64,000 nt of DNA from Ancylobacter polymorphus (GTDB taxonomy: Bacteria; Pseudomonadota; Alphaproteobacteria; Rhizobiales; Xanthobacteraceae), in contig NZ_CP083239.1 of NCBI RefSeq assembly GCF_022836935.1, forward strand, positions 2,494,001-2,558,000, written 5' to 3'. Of the stretch, positions 25,139 to 33,756 are shown in pieces. Each line of letters opens with the position of its first letter. Position 1 is the first letter of the stretch. The notes beneath the pieces were generated by a model, which was given only the letters and a program-made list of their open reading frames with translations, did not search any database and was not told the origin of the DNA. The position numbers and the translations under genes are program-made.

Positions 25139-25235
25139 GGCGTTTCCTTGCACGCGCCCCGGTTCCTAATCAAGCGCATCCTGCGTCGGCGTCAAGGGAC
25201 GCGCCGCTCTGTCGTGTTTCGGTCGGGCGCGCTGC

Positions 25236-25260
25236 GGAACCGTTCTGCCTAAATGGCGTT
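25236..25260 (+). promoter_or_regulatory. EcfG-type general stress promoter
   Basis: GGAAC at 25236-25240 and CGTT at 25257-25260 separated by exactly 16 bases, the consensus for the alphaproteobacterial general-stress sigma factor EcfG. It stands 35 bases before the ATG of the small PepSY-like gene and reads toward it and the stress-protein gene behind. A second site with the same spacing occurs at 50038. Confidence 0.7.
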
Positions 25261-25294
25261 CACTCCTCACAATTTGTGATCGGAGGGTCATCAG

Positions 25295-25606
25295 ATGAAG
25301 CGCATTCTGCCTATTCTTGCTGCAATGGCGATCGCCGCGCCGGCCTGGGCGCAGTCCCCGCCGGCGGCGCAGGACCCCAACACGCCGGCCGTGACCACCG
25401 AGAGCGCGCCCCAGCCGGCGGAGCCCGCCAAGGGCGCCAACAGCTTCACCGAAGCGCAGGCGAAGGAGCGCATCGAGGCGCGCGGCTTCTCCGACGTGAC
25501 CGGCCTCGCCAAGGACAAGGACGGCGTCTGGCGCGGCAAGGCGATGAAGGGCGGCGCCTCGCATGACGTGGCGCTCGACTATCAGGGCAACGTCTTTCCG
25601 AACTGA
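25295..25606 (+). CDS. Small exported PepSY-like protein under a stress promoter
   Basis: 103 residues. Signal peptide 1-20 (MKRILPILAAMAIAAPAWAQ). A Pro/Ala-rich linker leads to a compact C-terminal domain from about residue 50 (FTEAQAKERIEARGFSDVTGL, then DGVWRGKAMKGG and VALDYQGNV), which looks like one PepSY-type unit. The ribosome site CGGAGG lies before the ATG. Probably periplasmic. An EcfG promoter begins 59 bases upstream of the ATG, so expression should be part of the general stress response. Confidence 0.7.
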   Translation: MKRILPILAAMAIAAPAWAQSPPAAQDPNTPAVTTESAPQPAEPAKGANSFTEAQAKERIEARGFSDVTGLAKDKDGVWRGKAMKGGASHDVALDYQGNVFPN

Positions 25607-25637
25607 TCTCACGCTGGCCCCTTAGGGAGGACCTATC

Positions 25638-26306
25638 ATGGCGACCGTTTCCGGACTTTTCGACAATTACGATGACGCGCTCACCGCGGTGAACAAGCTG
25701 CAGGCTCTGGGCATCGACCGCGCGCAGATCAGCCTCGTGGCCAATAATTCCGACGACTGGTATGGCCGCGACAGCGCGACCACCACGACGACGACCACGA
25801 CGACGACCACGCCCCATGCCGATGGGCGTACCCATGAGCACCATGAGAGCCATGCCGGCGAGGGCGCGGCCACCGGTGCCGGCATCGGCGCCGTGCTCGG
25901 TGGCGCGGGCGGCCTGCTCACCGGCCTCGGCCTGATGGCGATCCCCGGCGTCGGCCCCGTCGTGGCGGCGGGCTGGCTGGTGGCGACCGGCGCCGGCGCG
26001 GTGGCCGGCGCGGCGGCGGGTGGCGCGGTCGGCGGTCTCGTCGGCGCGATGACCTCGGAAGGCGTGCCCGAGGAGCGGGCGCATGTCTATGCCGAGGGCG
26101 TGCGTCGCGGCGGCACCGTGGTTTCCGCCCGCGTGCCGGACGAGCGCGAGGCCGAGGCGCAGGCCATTCTCGACGCCGAGTCCGCCGTGGATGTGACCGC
26201 GCGCGAGCGCATTTACCGTGACGAGGGCTGGACCCGCTTCGACCCGGAGGCGCCGGCCTATACCGCGCCGGAAGTGCAGCGCGAGCGCGCCCGCTACCGC
26301 GCGTGA
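25638..26306 (+). CDS. General stress protein with DUF1269-like/YflT-type fold and Gly-rich helices
   Basis: 222 residues. The N-terminal part (residues 1-45: SGLFDNYDDALTAVNKLQAL) resembles the YflT/GsiB-linked general-stress 17M domain. A run of 11 threonines follows (25779-25811), then a His-rich segment (HEHHESH), then glycine/alanine-rich hydrophobic helices (GAGIGAVLGGAGGLLTGLGL and further) of glycine-zipper type. The C-terminal domain (150-205) has a YAEGVRRGGTVVS alternation typical of the family. Follows the EcfG-driven gene by 31 bases and is probably co-induced. The exact role is unknown. Confidence 0.7.
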   Translation: MATVSGLFDNYDDALTAVNKLQALGIDRAQISLVANNSDDWYGRDSATTTTTTTTTTTPHADGRTHEHHESHAGEGAATGAGIGAVLGGAGGLLTGLGLMAIPGVGPVVAAGWLVATGAGAVAGAAAGGAVGGLVGAMTSEGVPEERAHVYAEGVRRGGTVVSARVPDEREAEAQAILDAESAVDVTARERIYRDEGWTRFDPEAPAYTAPEVQRERARYRA

Positions 26307-26345
26307 CCGGCACGCGCTGCGGCGCGTGATGCGTGAATGATCAGG

Positions 26346-26378
26346 ATGCCGGGCCCTCGGAGCCCGGCATTTCCTTTT
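26346..26378 (+). terminator. Rho-independent terminator after the stress gene pair
   Basis: Perfect 9-bp stem ATGCCGGGC (26346-26354) with GCCCGGCAT (26362-26370), 7-base loop, then a T-rich tail TTCCTTTT. It lies 40 bases after the stress-protein stop and closes that unit before the oxidoreductase gene. Confidence 0.75.
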
Positions 26379-26543
26379 GCCCGACGGGTCGGAGGCACAA
26401 TCTGCCGGCTTCTTGGGCAGGATTAATTCACAAGCAGCCGACCAAGCTTCGCCTCTTCACGATACTCCCCCCGGGTGTCGCGCCCTTAACCTCTCCTGCG
26501 TGCCGGCGGAAGCCGGCGTGCGGATCAGGACATAGGTGCGTGC

Positions 26544-27863
26544 ATGACGGCGAATCCCTTCCATCTCGCCTGGTTTCTCCAGGGTTCCAGCGTCCAGGCC
26601 TGGGGCGAGCCGTGGACCGGCAATATCGGCCAGGACTGGATGAGCGCCGATCTCTTCGTCGACCTCGTACGGTCGATGGAGCGCGCCTGCTTCGATTATC
26701 TGCTGATCGAGGATTCGATCTATGTCGGCGAGAACTGGCAGAATTCGCGCGACATCTTCCTGAAGGGCGGCATCTGCATCCCCCGGCAGGAGCCGAGCGT
26801 GGTGGCGACGCTGCTCGCCGCCTCCACCCGCAAGCTCGGCATCGTTCCGACGCTCTCGACCTTCGCCTATCACCCCTATCTCACCGCCCGCATCGTCTCC
26901 TCGCTCGATCAGATATCGGGCGGGCGCGCCGGCTGGAACATGGTGACCGGCTCGTCCGACTTCTCCGCCCAGAATTTCGGCATGGAGAAGCTGCCCGAGC
27001 ACGATGAACGCTATCTGATGGCGGAAGAGTATATCGACATCGTCAAGGGGCTGTGGGGCTCCTGGGAGCCGGGCGCCTTTCTCGATGATCGCGAGAATGG
27101 CGTGCTGATCGACCCCGCCAAGGTCCACACCATCGACTATGCCGGCAAATACTACGCCTCACGCGGGCCACTGAATTCCGGGCCGTGCCCGCAGGGTCAG
27201 CCGGTCATCGCGCAGGCGGGCGGCTCCAAGAGCGGGCGCAAGATCGCCGCCACCCATGCCGACACGATCGTCGCCGCGCCGAATGGCGTCGCCGCGATGA
27301 AACAGTACCGCGACGACATCCGCGCGCAGATGGCCGGGCTCGGCCGCAACCCGGACGATTGCAAGGTGCTGTTCCTGCTCTCGCCCATCGTCGCCGAGAC
27401 CGAGGAACAGGCGAAATGGGCCGCCGACCAGCGTCGCGTCTCCGCCGCGCAGAATCTCGACGCCCGCATGGCCCGCTTCGGCTGGAGCACCAATCTCGAC
27501 CTCTCCGGTCTCGACCTCGACACTCCGGTGAGCCAGCTCACGCTCACCACCAACGGCCACCAGTCGAGCCTCTCGCAGTTCCTCACCCGCGCCGGCGACA
27601 AGCCGCTGCGCCAGGCGATGATCGACCATGTGAGCTGCGGCTATTGCGTCGATGTCGTCGGCACGCCGGACAGCGTCGCCAGCCAGATGGACGAGATCAT
27701 GCAGGAAGTGGGCGGCGACGGCTTCCTCATCGCCCTCGGCGATGTCTCGCGCCGCTCCGTGGCGACGATCACCGACGGGCTGGTGCCGGTGCTGCAGCGC
27801 CGTGGCCTGACCCGCGCCGCCTACACCCACCAGCATCTGCGCGACACGCTGACCGAATTCTGA
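26544..27863 (+). CDS. NtaA/SnaA-type FMNH2-dependent monooxygenase (LLM class)
   Basis: 439-residue flavin-dependent monooxygenase of the nitrilotriacetate monooxygenase branch of the luciferase-like family. Typical features: HLAWFLQG near the N terminus, ERACFDYLLIEDS, GIVPTLSTFAYHPYLTAR, DQISGGRAGWNMVTG and QAGGSKSGRKIAA. These enzymes oxidise substrates such as aminopolycarboxylates or thioethers with reduced FMN from a separate reductase; no reductase is encoded nearby. It is followed 44 bases later by a binding-protein gene of an importer, suggesting an uptake-plus-oxidation pathway. A 6-bp GCCGGC hairpin (26502-26517) precedes the gene. Confidence 0.85.
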   Translation: MTANPFHLAWFLQGSSVQAWGEPWTGNIGQDWMSADLFVDLVRSMERACFDYLLIEDSIYVGENWQNSRDIFLKGGICIPRQEPSVVATLLAASTRKLGIVPTLSTFAYHPYLTARIVSSLDQISGGRAGWNMVTGSSDFSAQNFGMEKLPEHDERYLMAEEYIDIVKGLWGSWEPGAFLDDRENGVLIDPAKVHTIDYAGKYYASRGPLNSGPCPQGQPVIAQAGGSKSGRKIAATHADTIVAAPNGVAAMKQYRDDIRAQMAGLGRNPDDCKVLFLLSPIVAETEEQAKWAADQRRVSAAQNLDARMARFGWSTNLDLSGLDLDTPVSQLTLTTNGHQSSLSQFLTRAGDKPLRQAMIDHVSCGYCVDVVGTPDSVASQMDEIMQEVGGDGFLIALGDVSRRSVATITDGLVPVLQRRGLTRAAYTHQHLRDTLTEF

Positions 27864-27906
27864 CCCCCCAGCATCGAACCCCGCCCCCCACCAGGACATG
27901 ACGCCG

Positions 27907-28752
27907 ATGATCTCCCGCCTTCCGCATCATCCTCTCCGCCGGGCCGGTACCCTCGCGCTCGGCCTGTTCCTGGCGACGGTCGGCCTCTCGGCCGCCTCCG
28001 CCGAGAAGCTCAAGCTCGGCAATGAAGGCGTCTACCCGCCCTTCTCCATGGTGGATTCCTCCGGCAACCTCACCGGCATGGAGCCGGAGCTGGCGCGCGA
28101 GATGTGCAAGCGCATCGGCGCGGACTGCGAAATCGTCGTGATGGATTTCAAGGCGCTGATCCCGTCCATGCTGCAGGGCAAGTTCGACGGCATCGTCACC
28201 CAGATTTCGCCGACCCCGGAGCGGATGGAGAAGGCGCTGTTCGCCATGCCCATCGTCTATAATCCCGCGACCTTCGTGGTGAAGAAGGGCAGCAACTACA
28301 CGCTGACCAAGGAAGGCGTCACCGGCAAGGGATTGCGCATCGCGCTGCAGCGCGGCGCCTCCATGGTGCCCTACATCCACAAGCATTTCGGCAAGGACAC
28401 CTTCGTCGAGGTCTATTACGACAATCCCGACCAGATGAAGCTCGATCTGCTCGCCGGCCGGCTGGACCTGATCTTCGATTCCAAGATCAACTGGACGCTG
28501 GAACTGATCGCCAAGCCCGAGGGCAAGGATTACGAACTCGCCGGCGGCGACCACTGGCTGGGCGACCCGTCCATCCCCGAGGCCGAGCGCGGCTATAGCT
28601 GGATCTTCCCGAAGAAGAGCGAGGCGCTGGTCAAGCGCGTCAACACCGCGCTCGCCGAGATGATCAAGGACTGCACCTACACCACCATCCGCAAGAAATA
28701 CGTGCCGGTGGCCACGCTCTCGGCGGAAGCCGCCTGCGAGAAGACCAACTGA
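27907..28752 (+). CDS. Polar-amino-acid-type ABC transporter substrate-binding protein
   Basis: Periplasmic binding protein (SBP_bac_3), 281 residues with ATG at 27907, which has AGGA ten bases upstream; ATG at 27898 would add three residues. The signal peptide (about 1-33) ends at SAASAEK. Family motifs: GNEGVYPPFSMVDSSGNLTGM, IVMDFKALIPSMLQGKFD and the C-terminal CTYTTIRKKY. It resembles lysine/arginine/ornithine or opine binding proteins. Flanked by the NtaA-like enzyme and two permeases; ligand unknown. Confidence 0.87.
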   Translation: MISRLPHHPLRRAGTLALGLFLATVGLSAASAEKLKLGNEGVYPPFSMVDSSGNLTGMEPELAREMCKRIGADCEIVVMDFKALIPSMLQGKFDGIVTQISPTPERMEKALFAMPIVYNPATFVVKKGSNYTLTKEGVTGKGLRIALQRGASMVPYIHKHFGKDTFVEVYYDNPDQMKLDLLAGRLDLIFDSKINWTLELIAKPEGKDYELAGGDHWLGDPSIPEAERGYSWIFPKKSEALVKRVNTALAEMIKDCTYTTIRKKYVPVATLSAEAACEKTN

Positions 28753-28777
28753 CCGCGCGCCCCCTGGAACCCGGCCG

Positions 28778-29503
28778 ATGACCAATCTCTCCCCCGCCGA
28801 CCTCGCAGGCTATCTGCGCCAGCTCGGCGAGGGAGCGCTGATCACGCTGGAGCTGTTCCTCACCAGTTTCGCGCTCGCCTTCACGCTGGGCGTGCTGATC
28901 GGTGTCGCCACGCTCTCGCGCAACAGGATCATCCGCGCGGCATGGCGGGTCTATGCGTCCATCTTCATGGGCGTGCCGTCGCTGCTGGTGATCTTCCTCA
29001 TCTTCTATGGCGGCAGCGCCATGCTGGGCGCGGTGCTGGGCGAATTCGGCTCCCGCATCGATATCTCGCCCTTCGGCGCCGGCGTGGCGGCGCTCGGCAT
29101 CGTCTATGCCGCCTATATCGCCGAACTCGTGCGCGGGGCGATCGAGAACCTGCCCAAGGGCCAGTTCGAGGGCGCCCGGGCGCTCGCCATTCCCCCGTTC
29201 ATCATGTGGGGGCGGGTGATCCTGCCGCAGGTGATGCGGCTCGCGCTTCCCGGCCTCGTCAATGTGTGGAGCTTCATGCTGAAGGAGACGCCGCTGGTGT
29301 CGCTGGCCGGGCTGCAGGACCTCGTCGCCGCCGCCAAGATCGCCGCCGGGGCGACCAAGGAGCCCTTCGTCTTCTTCATCGCCACCGCGCTGGTGTTCAT
29401 CGCCTTCAGCGCCGCCAGCCTCTGGGTCGCGAACCGGCTGGAGGCCCGTCTCGACCGTGGCCAGCGCCGCGCCCCGCCTTCACCGAGCCGGGCCGAGGCA
29501 TGA
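28778..29503 (+). CDS. Polar-amino-acid-type ABC transporter permease 1
   Basis: 241-residue permease of the HisM/HisQ family with about five hydrophobic segments (LFLTSFALAFTLGVLIGVAT, VPSLLVIFLIFYGG). The EAA loop is EGARALAIPPFIMWGRVILP. It follows the binding protein by 25 bases and overlaps the second permease start (ATGA). The start at 28778 has a moderate ribosome site only. Confidence 0.87.
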   Translation: MTNLSPADLAGYLRQLGEGALITLELFLTSFALAFTLGVLIGVATLSRNRIIRAAWRVYASIFMGVPSLLVIFLIFYGGSAMLGAVLGEFGSRIDISPFGAGVAALGIVYAAYIAELVRGAIENLPKGQFEGARALAIPPFIMWGRVILPQVMRLALPGLVNVWSFMLKETPLVSLAGLQDLVAAAKIAAGATKEPFVFFIATALVFIAFSAASLWVANRLEARLDRGQRRAPPSPSRAEA

Positions 29504-30237
29504 GCGCACTTCCCATCGATTTCGCCCTCGCCTGGGAGAGCCTGCCGGCGCTGCTCGCCGGCCTCAGGGTGACGGTGTTCCTCACCGTGCTGCCGCTGAT
29601 CATCGGGCTGATGCTGGCCTTTCCCATCTGCTTCGCCCGCATGTCGCCCCGCCGCGTCCTGTCGCTGCCGGCGGAGATCTTCGTTGTGTTCTTTCGCGGC
29701 GCCCCGCTGCTGATCCTGCTCTATCTCGTCTATTACGGCCTCGGCCAGATCGAGGCGCTGCGCGAGGGGCCGTTCTGGGTGCTGTTCGGCTCGCCCTTCG
29801 GCTGCGCCATCGTGGCGCTGAGCCTCAACCATGCCGCCTATATGGTGGAGGTGCTGCGCGGCAGCCTGCTCGCCGTGCCGCATGGGCTGGTCGAGGCCAG
29901 CGAGGCGCTGGGCATCACGAGGCGCAACATCTTTCTCTGGGTGCGGATGCCGCTCGCTTTGCGCTATGGGCTCAAAGCCTACCAGAACGAGGTGGTGAGC
30001 TTCGTCAAGGGCACGGCTATCGTCTCCGTGGTGACGATCACCGACCTGATGGCGGTGGCGAATGCGATCTTCGAACAGACCTATGATCCGTTCACGCCGA
30101 TCCTGTGCGCGGCGGCCTTCTACTGGGCCTTCGTCAATGTGCTGCGCCTCGGCTTCCAGTTCTGGGGACGCTGGCTCAACCGCCACAGCGCCGAGGATGC
30201 CGTCGCTGTGCCGGCCGGGGGGAAGGTGACACCATGA
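29500..30237 (+). CDS. Polar-amino-acid-type ABC transporter permease 2
   Basis: 245-residue partner permease; ATG at 29500 overlaps the previous stop (ATGA) and has GAGG just upstream. Helices include LRVTVFLTVLPLIIGLMLAF and FFRGAPLLILLYLVYYG. EAA loop: EASEALGITRRNIFLWVRMP. The longer in-frame reading upstream overlaps the first permease and is not used. Ends overlapping the ATPase gene by 4 bases. Confidence 0.87.
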   Translation: MSALPIDFALAWESLPALLAGLRVTVFLTVLPLIIGLMLAFPICFARMSPRRVLSLPAEIFVVFFRGAPLLILLYLVYYGLGQIEALREGPFWVLFGSPFGCAIVALSLNHAAYMVEVLRGSLLAVPHGLVEASEALGITRRNIFLWVRMPLALRYGLKAYQNEVVSFVKGTAIVSVVTITDLMAVANAIFEQTYDPFTPILCAAAFYWAFVNVLRLGFQFWGRWLNRHSAEDAVAVPAGGKVTP

Positions 30238-31001
30238 GCCCGCGCGCGCTCCCCGCCGACCTCGCCGCCGTGCCGGCGATCCATCTCGCCGGGGTGGTGA
30301 AGCGCTACGGCACGCATCGCGCCCTGGCGGGGGTCGATCTCGATGTGCGGCGCGGCGAGAGGGTGGTGGTCTGCGGCCCCTCGGGCTCGGGCAAATCGAC
30401 GCTGATCCGCTGCATCAACGCGCTGGAACGCCATGATGGCGGGCGGATCGTGGTCAATGGCGTCGAACTGACGGGCGATGAAGGCACGGTGCAGGACATC
30501 CGCCAGGAAGTCGGCATGGTGTTCCAGCACTTCAACCTGTTTCCGCACCTCACCGCGCTGGAAAACTGCATGCTGGCGCCGCGGCTCAATCGCGGGCTGT
30601 CGAAGGCGCAGGCGGAAAAGCTCGCCATGGCGCATCTGGAGCGGGTGCATCTGGCCGATCAGGCGCGCAAATACCCGGCGCGACTTTCCGGCGGGCAGCA
30701 GCAACGCGTCGCCATCGCCCGGGCGCTGTGCATGGAGCCGCGCATCCTGCTGTTCGACGAGCCGACCTCGGCGCTCGACCCGGAAATGGTGAACGAGGTG
30801 CTCGGCGTGATGGAGGAACTCGCCGCCAGCGGCGTCACCATGGTCTGCGTCACCCATGAAATGGGCTTCGCCCGCCGCGTGGCGGATCGCTGCGTGTTCA
30901 TGGACCGGGGCGAGATCGTGGAAATGGGCGAGGCCGCCCGCTTCTTCGAGGCGCCGTCGAGCGAGCGGCTGCGCCATTTTCTCGCGCAGATCCTGCGGTG
31001 A
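30234..31001 (+). CDS. Polar-amino-acid-type ABC transporter ATP-binding protein
   Basis: 255 residues from the ATG at 30234, which overlaps the permease stop (ATGA). Walker A GPSGSGKSTL, signature LSGGQQQRVAIAR, Walker B ILLFDEPTSALD and switch His CVTHEMGF are complete. The N terminus has about 15 additional residues (SPRALPADLAA) before the usual core. Completes the importer started by the binding protein. Confidence 0.9.
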   Translation: MSPRALPADLAAVPAIHLAGVVKRYGTHRALAGVDLDVRRGERVVVCGPSGSGKSTLIRCINALERHDGGRIVVNGVELTGDEGTVQDIRQEVGMVFQHFNLFPHLTALENCMLAPRLNRGLSKAQAEKLAMAHLERVHLADQARKYPARLSGGQQQRVAIARALCMEPRILLFDEPTSALDPEMVNEVLGVMEELAASGVTMVCVTHEMGFARRVADRCVFMDRGEIVEMGEAARFFEAPSSERLRHFLAQILR

Positions 31002-31020
31002 GGCGGCCACGCCGCGCGAT

Positions 31021-31133
31021 CCTTCGTCATCCCGGCCGCAGCCGAAGGCGGAGAGCCGGGATCGCCCTCAATTCCATAGACACGCGATCCCGGACAGGAC
31101 CTGCGGTCCTTCCGGGATGACGCTTCCGCAGGC
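31021..31133. repeat. REP-like palindromic repeat between convergent genes
   Basis: Contains CGTCATCCCGG and CCGGGATGACG modules like those in the 58.9-59.2 kb array, and an imperfect hairpin at 31087-31118 (outer arms ATCCCGG/CCGGGAT, inner AGGACC/GGTCCT). No T tract follows. It fills the 147-base gap between the convergent importer ATPase and the second monooxygenase, so it could also act as a transcription barrier. Confidence 0.6.
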
Positions 31134-31148
31134 GGCGCTGCCGCGCTC

Positions 31149-32462
31149 TCAGAACTCCCGCAGCATCTGCCGCAGCGTGGCGCCTTCGGTGTAGCTCGTG
31201 CGGGCGAGGCCGCGCCGTTGCAGGGCGGGCACCAGCCCCTCGCAGATATCGGTGATGTATTGCCGGCTGATGTTGGCGGTGAAGGGCCGGGTGATGAGAA
31301 AGCCGTCGCCGCCCACTTCCGCCATCACCTCGCCCATGCGCTCGGCCACCTGGTCGGGCGTGCCGATCAGCCCGTCGAGCCCGCGCGAGAGCTGGTCGGC
31401 GCAGAGCTGGCGCAGCGTCTTGCCCGAGCCCGCCTGCTGGAAGGCGTCGAGCGAGCCCTGCTCGCCATTGGTGGTGAGGTGGGGCAGGGGAGCGTCGAGG
31501 TCGAATTTCGAGAAATCGATGTCGGTGATGGCGGCGATCATCGCCAGAGCCTTCTCGCAATAATCCGGCGCCTCGATGATGCGCGCCGCCTTGGCCTTCG
31601 CCTCTTCCTCGGTCTCGCCAAGGATCGGGGCGACGACGAACAGAACCTTGATCTCGTCCGGGTCGCGCCCGCCGGCCTGCGCACGCGCCCGCACATCGTC
31701 GCGATAGGCCTTCAGCCCGGCGACGCCCATGGAAGGGGCGATGATGCTGTCGGCGGTCATGGCCGCGAATTGCCGCCCGCGCGGCGAGCCGCCGGCTTGC
31801 ACAAAAGCCGGGCGCTGCTGCGGCGAGGGCACGCAGTTGAGCGGGCCGCGGCTCTTGAAATACTTGCCTTCGAAATGGATCGGCCGGACCTTGGAAGCGT
31901 CGGCATAGGTGCCGGTGGCGCGGTCGCGCACCACGGCGTCGGCGTCCCAACTGCCCCAGAGCTGCTTGACGAGTTCGACATATTCGTCCGCCATGTCGTA
32001 GCGCTCCTGGCGCGGCGGCAGCTTGTCCATGCCGAAATTCTCGGCGGCGAGGTCCTCGCCCGTGGTGACGATGTTCCAGCCGAAGCGGCCCTTGCAGATG
32101 CTGTCCAGCGTCGAGCACAGGCGCGCCAGCATGAAGGGCGGATAGGCCATGGTGGAGAAGGTCGCCACCACGCCGAGATGGGTGGTGTTGGCGCCGATCA
32201 GCGCCGCCATCGGCGAGGGGTCGGCCTTCGGGCCCATGATGTTGTGCTTGAGATAGACCGCGTTGGAGCCGCCATAGGCCTCGGAGATCATCAGCGTGTC
32301 TTCGAGCATGATGTAGTCGAAACACGCGCGCTCCATGGCCTTGGCCATGTCGATGTAGAACCCGCCATCCCAGGGGTCGCCGCCGCCGCCGGTGAACGGC
32401 TTGGTCCATTCATCGACCGCGAAATTGGTGAACCAGCCGAGATGGAGTGGCCGTGGCGCCAT
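31149..32462 (-). CDS. Second NtaA/DszA-type FMNH2-dependent monooxygenase (LLM class)
   Basis: 437-residue luciferase-like monooxygenase of the same branch as the one at 26544, but clearly divergent (MAPRPLHLGWFTNFAVDEW versus the other start). Signatures: ERACFDYIMLEDT, GVVATFSTMAYPPFMLARL, KGRFGWNIVTTGEDL, FVQAGGSPRGRQFAA. Convergent with the importer operon and divergent from the LysR gene, from which it is separated by 262 bases containing palindromes. Presumably oxidises the same class of substrate as its neighbour; specificity cannot be read. Confidence 0.85.
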   Translation of the reverse strand: MAPRPLHLGWFTNFAVDEWTKPFTGGGGDPWDGGFYIDMAKAMERACFDYIMLEDTLMISEAYGGSNAVYLKHNIMGPKADPSPMAALIGANTTHLGVVATFSTMAYPPFMLARLCSTLDSICKGRFGWNIVTTGEDLAAENFGMDKLPPRQERYDMADEYVELVKQLWGSWDADAVVRDRATGTYADASKVRPIHFEGKYFKSRGPLNCVPSPQQRPAFVQAGGSPRGRQFAAMTADSIIAPSMGVAGLKAYRDDVRARAQAGGRDPDEIKVLFVVAPILGETEEEAKAKAARIIEAPDYCEKALAMIAAITDIDFSKFDLDAPLPHLTTNGEQGSLDAFQQAGSGKTLRQLCADQLSRGLDGLIGTPDQVAERMGEVMAEVGGDGFLITRPFTANISRQYITDICEGLVPALQRRGLARTSYTEGATLRQMLREF

Positions 32463-32526
32463 GATACCTGCCCTGTCTGCCCGTTACCGATAGGCCGAGG
32501 CTAGGGCGGGGCTCCCTGTCCGTACC

Positions 32527-32547
32527 ATCGCGAAAAGCCCAAGCGAT
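32527..32547. promoter_or_regulatory. LysR-type palindromic site (ATCGC-N11-GCGAT)
   Basis: Arms ATCGC (32527-32531) and GCGAT (32543-32547) with an 11-base spacer, the classic LysR T-N11-A geometry, lying between the divergent monooxygenase and LysR genes. A perfect 14-bp palindrome GATCGCGCGCGATC at 32644-32657 is a second candidate site. Confidence 0.45.
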
Positions 32548-32724
32548 GTTCGCGCCCGGGCGGCTCATCCTTGGGCAGCGGGGCAGAGGATGTTCAAACG
32601 CTGGGCAATTACCTCCGCCGCCATGATGCGCCGCACGCGGACAGATCGCGCGCGATCATGCGGCGCACAATTTGCTAGCGGGATGGCGGGGGGAAGGGGT
32701 GTCGTTGACCGGAGAGGCCGAACC

Positions 32725-33756
32725 ATGTCGTCTATCAGCCAGATCTACGATATCGACCTGAAGCTTCTGCGCTGCTTCTGCACCATTGTGGAGGAGCAGA
32801 GCTTCACCGCCGCGCAGGCCGCGCTGAATCTCTCCCAATCCACCCTCAGCGAGAACCTGAAATCGCTGGAAATCCGCCTCGGCACGCGGCTGTGCCGACG
32901 CGGGCCGAAGGGGTTCAAGCTCTTCCGCGAGGGCGAGGTGGTTTACAAGGCGGCGAAGGAGCTGTTCGCCTCGGTCGAAGCGTTCAAGCAGAAGGCCGCC
33001 AACATCAACCAGAATGCCGGCTATGAGCTTTCCATCGGCATACAGGACGGCATCGTCGAAAACCCGTGCGCCCGCATCCACGACGCCATTCACCGTTTCA
33101 GCGACTATTATCCCAATATCCGCTTCCGCATGGAGGTGATGCTCGGCTTTCAACTGGCGGGAAGGGTCGCCGACGGCATGCTGCATGTCGGCATCGGGCT
33201 GGTGAACGAGCATTATGCCCAGCTGTCCTATGAGCATCTGTTCGATGAGCAGGGCTTCATGTGCTGCGGCCACCGGCATCCGCTATTCGCCGTTCCCGAG
33301 GAGGAACTGACGCTGGCGGAGATCGAATCCGCCGCCTATTGCAACCGCGGTCATCTCGAATACTACCACCCCGAGCGCACGCGGCGCAGCGACACCTGCG
33401 GCGATGTCGGGCTCGGCATCCAGTCGCAGCTGGCGCTCATCCTGTCGGGGCGCAATATCGGCTATGTGCTCGACCACACCGCCCAGCCGCTCATCGCCAG
33501 CGGCGCGCTCCGGGCGCTGCGGCCGGACCGGGTGCGCATCGTCAACCCGATCACCGCGATGACCGGACCCGCCGCCGCCGATTTCAAGCTCGCCCGCCAG
33601 TTCGTGGACTGCCTGGTCGATGTGCATATGGAGCTGGGCCAGAGCCGCCTTCTGCCCCGCCCGGACTATGTGACGAGTTGCGGCACGGTGGTGGACCGCG
33701 ACGGCGTGTTCAGCGTGCTGTCCAATGCGAGGTCGCCCGTTTTCGCCGGCGCGTGA
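32725..33756 (+). CDS. LysR-family transcriptional regulator
   Basis: 343 residues from the ATG at 32725 (GGAGAGG upstream). Helix-turn-helix at about residues 12-70 (QSFTAAQAALNLSQSTLSENL, then LEIRLGTRLCRRGPKG). The effector domain (about 95-310) includes LGFQLAGRVADGMLHVGIG. It is 30-40 residues longer than usual, with an extra C-terminal tail ending in SNARSPVFAGA. Divergent from the second monooxygenase and probably regulating both monooxygenases and the importer. The shared 262-base region has palindromic candidate operators. Confidence 0.85.
   Translation: MSSISQIYDIDLKLLRCFCTIVEEQSFTAAQAALNLSQSTLSENLKSLEIRLGTRLCRRGPKGFKLFREGEVVYKAAKELFASVEAFKQKAANINQNAGYELSIGIQDGIVENPCARIHDAIHRFSDYYPNIRFRMEVMLGFQLAGRVADGMLHVGIGLVNEHYAQLSYEHLFDEQGFMCCGHRHPLFAVPEEELTLAEIESAAYCNRGHLEYYHPERTRRSDTCGDVGLGIQSQLALILSGRNIGYVLDHTAQPLIASGALRALRPDRVRIVNPITAMTGPAAADFKLARQFVDCLVDVHMELGQSRLLPRPDYVTSCGTVVDRDGVFSVLSNARSPVFAGA

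Noticed and set aside
26502-26517. GCCGGC-GGAA-GCCGGC hairpin before the first monooxygenase as a riboswitch or terminator
   Set aside because: Only a 6-bp stem without a T tract or conserved aptamer core.
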